A stretch of 64,000 bases of DNA from Gluconacetobacter aggeris (lineage in GTDB: Bacteria > Pseudomonadota > Alphaproteobacteria > Acetobacterales > Acetobacteraceae), in assembly GCF_014174395.1 (NCBI RefSeq), contig NZ_JABEQD010000001.1, positions 124,001-188,000 of the forward strand. The letters run 5' to 3'. The position numbers and the translations under genes were made by a program. This document shows positions 61,071 through 64,000 of the stretch, in pieces (position 1 is the first letter of the stretch; each line of letters opens with the position of its first letter). A model generated the notes under the pieces. That model was not told where the DNA came from. It did no database searches and was given only the letters and a program-made list of their open reading frames with translations.

Positions 61071-61972
61071 GCAAACGCGGTTTGGCTAGGTGGAAGCGCA
61101 ACTGGCGACAGTTCATGCCAAGTTGTTACGCGCTCGACGGCGAGTTCGGGATCGGAGGCGTCCTTGCGCTGAATCTCGATCGGCCGGATGCCAGGGAGCA
61201 TGCTGAGCATTGTCACTAGCTGGGCGCCCGCATCGCGCGCGGTCCAGCCAGCGCGGTCCTGGGTCACCACCCCCGATTGAAGTTCAAGCCACACTCCGCG
61301 TAGAGCTTCCTCCTCGAATTGCCACCGGGTATCAGCTGTCTCGATCGTTAGCACGTCGGGTTCATTCATCGCAGCGCGGAACGGTGCCTCACTGCCGAGT
61401 TCGACCAAACGGTCCCCACCGAGATCGACGACCTGATGTAGCGCGCGCAAGAAACCCTCAAACGACGGTTCGGGCACAGCCGAGCGACGAAGCGCGTCGG
61501 CGATCGCCTCCAGATGCTCGGGCAAACCAATATCCTTGGTGAAGTCGTGGATATAGACCTTGATTGGTAGGCGGCCAAGATAGGCTTCCATCACAGGCCG
61601 GACCTCGTCCCAATCGAGATTACCATTGCCGCAGCCCAGTTTGGGGAACGAGATCTCGGTGATGCCTTGCGATTTGTAGGCTAAGACAAATTTGGCAAGC
61701 CCCGCCTCGATCCATTCGAGCTTTGAGGAGTTCCGCCAGTGCTGCTTGGTCGGGAAATTAAGTACCCAGCTCGACGAGCCGCGCCAGAGCCATAGCTTGC
61801 CAGGCTCGAGAAGATGCTGGCCACAAATGCGTTTATAGGCAGCGAACATCTGAGGTTCGCGCTCCTTGAAGGCCTGCGCTAAGCCCTTGCCCATCACCCC
61901 CACGCAATTGACAGTGTTGACAAGTGTCTGAGCACTCGACTCAAGAAGGCTGGTACGCCGGTAGATCAGCAT
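61061..61972 (-). CDS. DarG-like macrodomain antitoxin
   Basis: A 303-residue protein. The N-terminal macrodomain (about residues 1-150) has ADP-ribose-binding features: TLVNTVNCVGVMGKGLAQAF (residues 16-35), and SFPKLGCGNGNLDWDEVRPVM. In DarTG systems this domain removes ADP-ribose from DNA. The remaining 150 residues form a second domain of unknown type that could bind the toxin. The start at 61972 (MLIYRRTSLLE) fits the macrodomain; the frame is open to 62110. Its gene lies upstream of, and overlaps, the toxin gene. Confidence 0.78.
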   Translation of the reverse strand: MLIYRRTSLLESSAQTLVNTVNCVGVMGKGLAQAFKEREPQMFAAYKRICGQHLLEPGKLWLWRGSSSWVLNFPTKQHWRNSSKLEWIEAGLAKFVLAYKSQGITEISFPKLGCGNGNLDWDEVRPVMEAYLGRLPIKVYIHDFTKDIGLPEHLEAIADALRRSAVPEPSFEGFLRALHQVVDLGGDRLVELGSEAPFRAAMNEPDVLTIETADTRWQFEEEALRGVWLELQSGVVTQDRAGWTARDAGAQLVTMLSMLPGIRPIEIQRKDASDPELAVERVTTWHELSPVALPPSQTAFAWH

Positions 61973-62284
61973 GCGGGAGAACTCGCCGATCCTGATCTGA
62001 GCATGTCGATTATCCTTGCAGGGTCTCAGCGGCAATGCTGGAACAAAATTAGAACCTCTTATACCTCTCGACAGACCGCCTGTCCAGAAATGGCGCCGCA
62101 GCGACATCACCGCCTAAGCGGCTTCATCCTTTTCAAAGCCGTCCCATCCCTCGACGAAGGGCAGGCCCGGCGCGCAGCTGACGTCAAGCTGCTATGCTGC
62201 ATGGCCGCTTTCGAGATCGAATTGACGCGCCTCCAATGACAGATATGACGCGAAAACGGACGGAACGTTTCCTTCCATTCGACT
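61973..62284. other. Intergenic region upstream of the darG-like gene
   Basis: About 310 bp, somewhat richer in A and T near 61980-62060, probably containing the promoter of the darG/darT-like pair. A frame from 62003 to 62239 on the plus strand lacks family features and a ribosome site and is not accepted as a gene. No clear repeat or RNA was identified. Confidence 0.35.
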
Positions 62285-62336
62285 GGGTTTCCAAAGGGCG
62301 ACTGCCCTTTGGTGGGTCCAGGGCAAAGCCCTGGCC
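62285..62336. repeat. Dispersed repeat family A, 3' half-module (copy g)
   Basis: GGGTTTCCAAAGGGCGACTG with CCCTTTGG as hairpin, then GGTGGGT and the hairpin CCAGGGCAAAGCCCTGG. It matches the second half of copy f and lies 5 bp beyond the mauD stop, at the boundary between the mau-type cluster and the DarT/DarG region. Confidence 0.78.
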
Positions 62337-62341
62337 GTGCT

Positions 62342-62908
62342 TCATGCCGCCGCGGAACGGCCGGGCACGGTGGGTAGCAGGGCTTCGACCTGGCGGCGGG
62401 TGTTGACTACGTCGCGGGCGAGGATGGTGCCGTTGTCGTCGAGCAGGACCAGGGTGGGGAGGCGGTTGACTTGCAGGACCAGGCCGAGTTCGACGCCGGT
62501 GATGAAGGGGATGTTGGTGAGGGCGAGGCGGTCGCGCATCGCGGTGAGTTCGGGGGGGGCGCCGTCGCCGACGAGGACGGGGTCCAGGCCGCGTTCGCGG
62601 GCGACGTCGAGGGCGATGGGCAGGACGCGTTTGCAGACGGGGCAGTCGGCGCCGACGAAGAGGAGCATGCGGATGGTGCCGGCGGGCAGGCGTTCGCCGA
62701 TTGGGAAGGGGGTGCCGTCGAGCGTGCGCATGGTGATGCGGGGGATGGGTTGGCCGACGTCGAGGCCGCGCTGGGGGTTTTGCTGGCCGATGGGGGCGAT
62801 GCGTTCGTGCAGGATGCCGATCTGGCGTGCGAGGGCCAGCACCACCAGCACCAGGGCGACGATGGCGGCGAACAGCAGCACCTGCGACACGATCAGGGCA
62901 GTCATCAT
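62342..62908 (-). CDS. mauD: MauD-like thiol-disulfide protein
   Basis: A 188-residue membrane-anchored thioredoxin-fold protein. One helix (residues 5-28) is followed by a periplasmic domain with the redox motif CPVC (residues 89-92) in MLLFVGADCPVCKRVLP and the cis-proline strand NRLPTLVLLDDNG. MauD is thought to help form disulfides in the small subunit of methylamine dehydrogenase. It overlaps mauE by 4 bp. No mauA lies downstream in the window. Confidence 0.88.
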   Translation of the reverse strand: MMTALIVSQVLLFAAIVALVLVVLALARQIGILHERIAPIGQQNPQRGLDVGQPIPRITMRTLDGTPFPIGERLPAGTIRMLLFVGADCPVCKRVLPIALDVARERGLDPVLVGDGAPPELTAMRDRLALTNIPFITGVELGLVLQVNRLPTLVLLDDNGTILARDVVNTRRQVEALLPTVPGRSAAA

Positions 62909-63444
62909 GCGGAATGTTCCTCGGGGGCGGGGGTGGCCGATATCAGGTGCGACAGGGCGATGGCGAGTGCCAGCAGGCAGGCGCCGGCGGCCAGGGCCTG
63001 GTAGCGCAGCAGCAGGGAAGCAGGCTGGCCCGTGAGGGCGGGCAGCAGGGAGGCGGGGGCCAGCAGGGCGCTGCGGGCGACGGCGCCCCAGGAGAGGCGG
63101 GCGGCTGCCATGCCGGGCAGGCAGCCGCAGGAGAGGTCGGTCCGGCCGCGCAGCAGGTTGATGGCCATGGCGAGGGCGAACAGCACGAACAGCAGGGCGG
63201 CGCCGAGGCCGGCCGTGAGGGGGGCGAGGCCGGCCAGCAGGGTGGCGCCCATGGCGGTTTCGGCCCCGGCGAGGGCCCAGGCGGTGGATTCCAGCAGGGC
63301 GGCGGGCACGAGCCGGTAGGCGGCCAATGTGGTGAGGAAGCCGTCGTGATCGCGCAGTTTGGCGAGGCCGGCGGCGAACAGGAGCGTGCCGATGCCGCCG
63401 GCCACCAGCGTGCCGGCGAGAGGGAGGATGGTGGGGCCGGTCAT
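62905..63444 (-). CDS. mauE: MauE-like membrane protein
   Basis: A 179-residue integral membrane protein with about four to five helices of the MauE/DoxX-like type. Features are GTLLFAAGLAKLRDHDGFLTTLAAYRLVP in the first helix pair and the loop RGRTDLSCGCLPGMAAARLSWGAV containing a CxC pair. It acts with MauD in maturation of methylamine or aromatic amine dehydrogenase. The start at 63444 (MTGPTILPLAG) gives the typical N terminus; the frame continues upstream to 63558. Confidence 0.87.
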   Translation of the reverse strand: MTGPTILPLAGTLVAGGIGTLLFAAGLAKLRDHDGFLTTLAAYRLVPAALLESTAWALAGAETAMGATLLAGLAPLTAGLGAALLFVLFALAMAINLLRGRTDLSCGCLPGMAAARLSWGAVARSALLAPASLLPALTGQPASLLLRYQALAAGACLLALAIALSHLISATPAPEEHSA

Positions 63445-63523
63445 GAATGGGCCCCGTGATGGAAAGAATGTGTCATCTGCCTCGTCCGTTGCCGGTCTGC
63501 CGCCTGCCCTGTTCGGGGCGCCA

Positions 63524-64000
63524 TTATTGGCCCTCGCGCGCCGCCTGCGCCACATCATAACCGTGCAGGCCGGCCGCGGCCGGGCAGGCGCGGGTGACGG
63601 CGCGCACGATCTGCGCGCGGTAGCTGTGCAGGTCGGCCACGCGCAGGGGGTTGGCGCGCAGGGCGGCGATTTCGGCGGTGGTGTAGGGGCGGCTGTTGGC
63701 GGGCACGCTGGCGCCGCCGAAGGTGAAGACCACGAAGTTCATCATCCGGGCCAGATCCTCCGACGAGAGGTTGGCGAAGGCGACATTGGGCAGGCGGACG
63801 AGATAATCCCGCCCCTCGGGCGTGCAGAGGAAATAGCCGACCTGGCCGGCGAGATCGGGGACGACCTCGCGCCCCGAACGGCCCTGTATGCCGTGGCAGC
63901 CGCCGCAGCCCACCAGGTAATGGCCCTGTGTCGCCGGGATGACGGGCAGCGCGCCCGCCATGGGGGCGGCACGGGCCAGCCCCAGCACGGCGAGGGCGGG
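63524..64000 (-). CDS. Cytochrome c protein (partial, 5' end outside window)
   Basis: The frame is open to the right edge of the window, so the start is missing; 158 residues are visible. The haem-binding motif is CGGCH in LVGCGGCHGIQGRSG, and the axial Met candidate is in RMMNFVVFTFGG. A hydrophobic stretch before the motif (PALAVLGLARAAPMAGA) is the end of a signal peptide, so the protein is periplasmic. It lies upstream of mauE and mauD and may be the electron acceptor of an amine dehydrogenase encoded further upstream. Confidence 0.85.
   Translation of the reverse strand, partial: PALAVLGLARAAPMAGALPVIPATQGHYLVGCGGCHGIQGRSGREVVPDLAGQVGYFLCTPEGRDYLVRLPNVAFANLSSEDLARMMNFVVFTFGGASVPANSRPYTTAEIAALRANPLRVADLHSYRAQIVRAVTRACPAAAGLHGYDVAQAAREGQ

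Noticed and set aside
62003-62239. Possible 78-residue gene upstream of the darG-like gene
   Set aside because: Overlaps the likely promoter, lacks a ribosome site and has no family similarity.

Overview
The window is high-GC DNA with alphaproteobacterial gene content and looks like an acetic acid bacterium (Acetobacteraceae, probably close to Gluconacetobacter or Komagataeibacter). The main pointer is one convergent-free block holding tkt, a transaldolase/phosphoglucose isomerase fusion, a short gnd, zwf, pgl, rpiA and gntK. That pentose-phosphate layout, including the tal-pgi fusion, is known from acetic acid bacteria. Supporting signs are an extended S9 protein, glnB next to glnA, and many GC-rich intergenic repeats. 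The species assignment is inference.

Layout. 1-2.8 kb: an ArsB-type transporter (cut by the window edge), then an HxlR regulator divergent from a SnoaL-like gene and azoR. 2.8-3.05 kb: a deletion scar joining remnants of two divergent genes. 3.2-6.9 kb: a more AT-rich accessory block (exported HisC-like aminotransferase, LysR/quinone reductase pair, lipocalin-like protein). 7-7.6 kb: a ParE/RHH toxin-antitoxin pair. 7.8-16.4 kb: core genes (MFS exporter, rplM-rpsI, tRNA-His, aminotransferase, glnB-glnA). 16.5-24.7 kb: ClC channel, quinone oxidoreductase, hydrolase, alkA, tonB, amn, thioesterase. 24.8-32.8 kb: a LysR-controlled tripartite efflux operon with a pirin-like bicupin, followed by TauE/SafE and MgtC. 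33-35.5 kb: a TonB-dependent receptor. 35.6-37 kb: a frameshifted gene and a VapBC pair. 37.1-39.2 kb: YitT, a small lipoprotein and a retropepsin-like protein. 39.2-51.1 kb: the pentose-phosphate cluster, all on the minus strand. 51.5-59.9 kb: MBL hydrolase, ankyrin protein, hisC, CPA1 antiporter, gabT-like aminotransferase, RhlE-like helicase. 60-62 kb: a DarG/DarT-like ADP-ribosylation toxin-antitoxin pair. 62.3-64 kb: mauD, mauE and a cytochrome c, continuing past the edge.

How the genes work together. The cluster from tkt to gntK supplies gluconate phosphorylation, both oxidative pentose-phosphate steps plus lactonase, and the non-oxidative interconversions, with two tandem HAD phosphatases embedded. 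glnB-glnA form the nitrogen-assimilation pair. The efflux operon (25.8-31 kb) is divergent from its likely LysR regulator.

The least explained material is the non-coding DNA. Three families of structured dispersed repeats occur: a modular four-hairpin family (7 copies), a family with copy-specific perfect terminal inverted repeats (3 copies), and an about 121 bp two-hairpin element (2 copies, opposite orientation). These, the divergent-gene deletion scar, the 8-bp tandem duplication that breaks a gene at 35.9 kb, and the non-standard DarT/DarG pair are the best candidates for a second look. No CRISPR array, rRNA, complete insertion sequence or prophage was seen.
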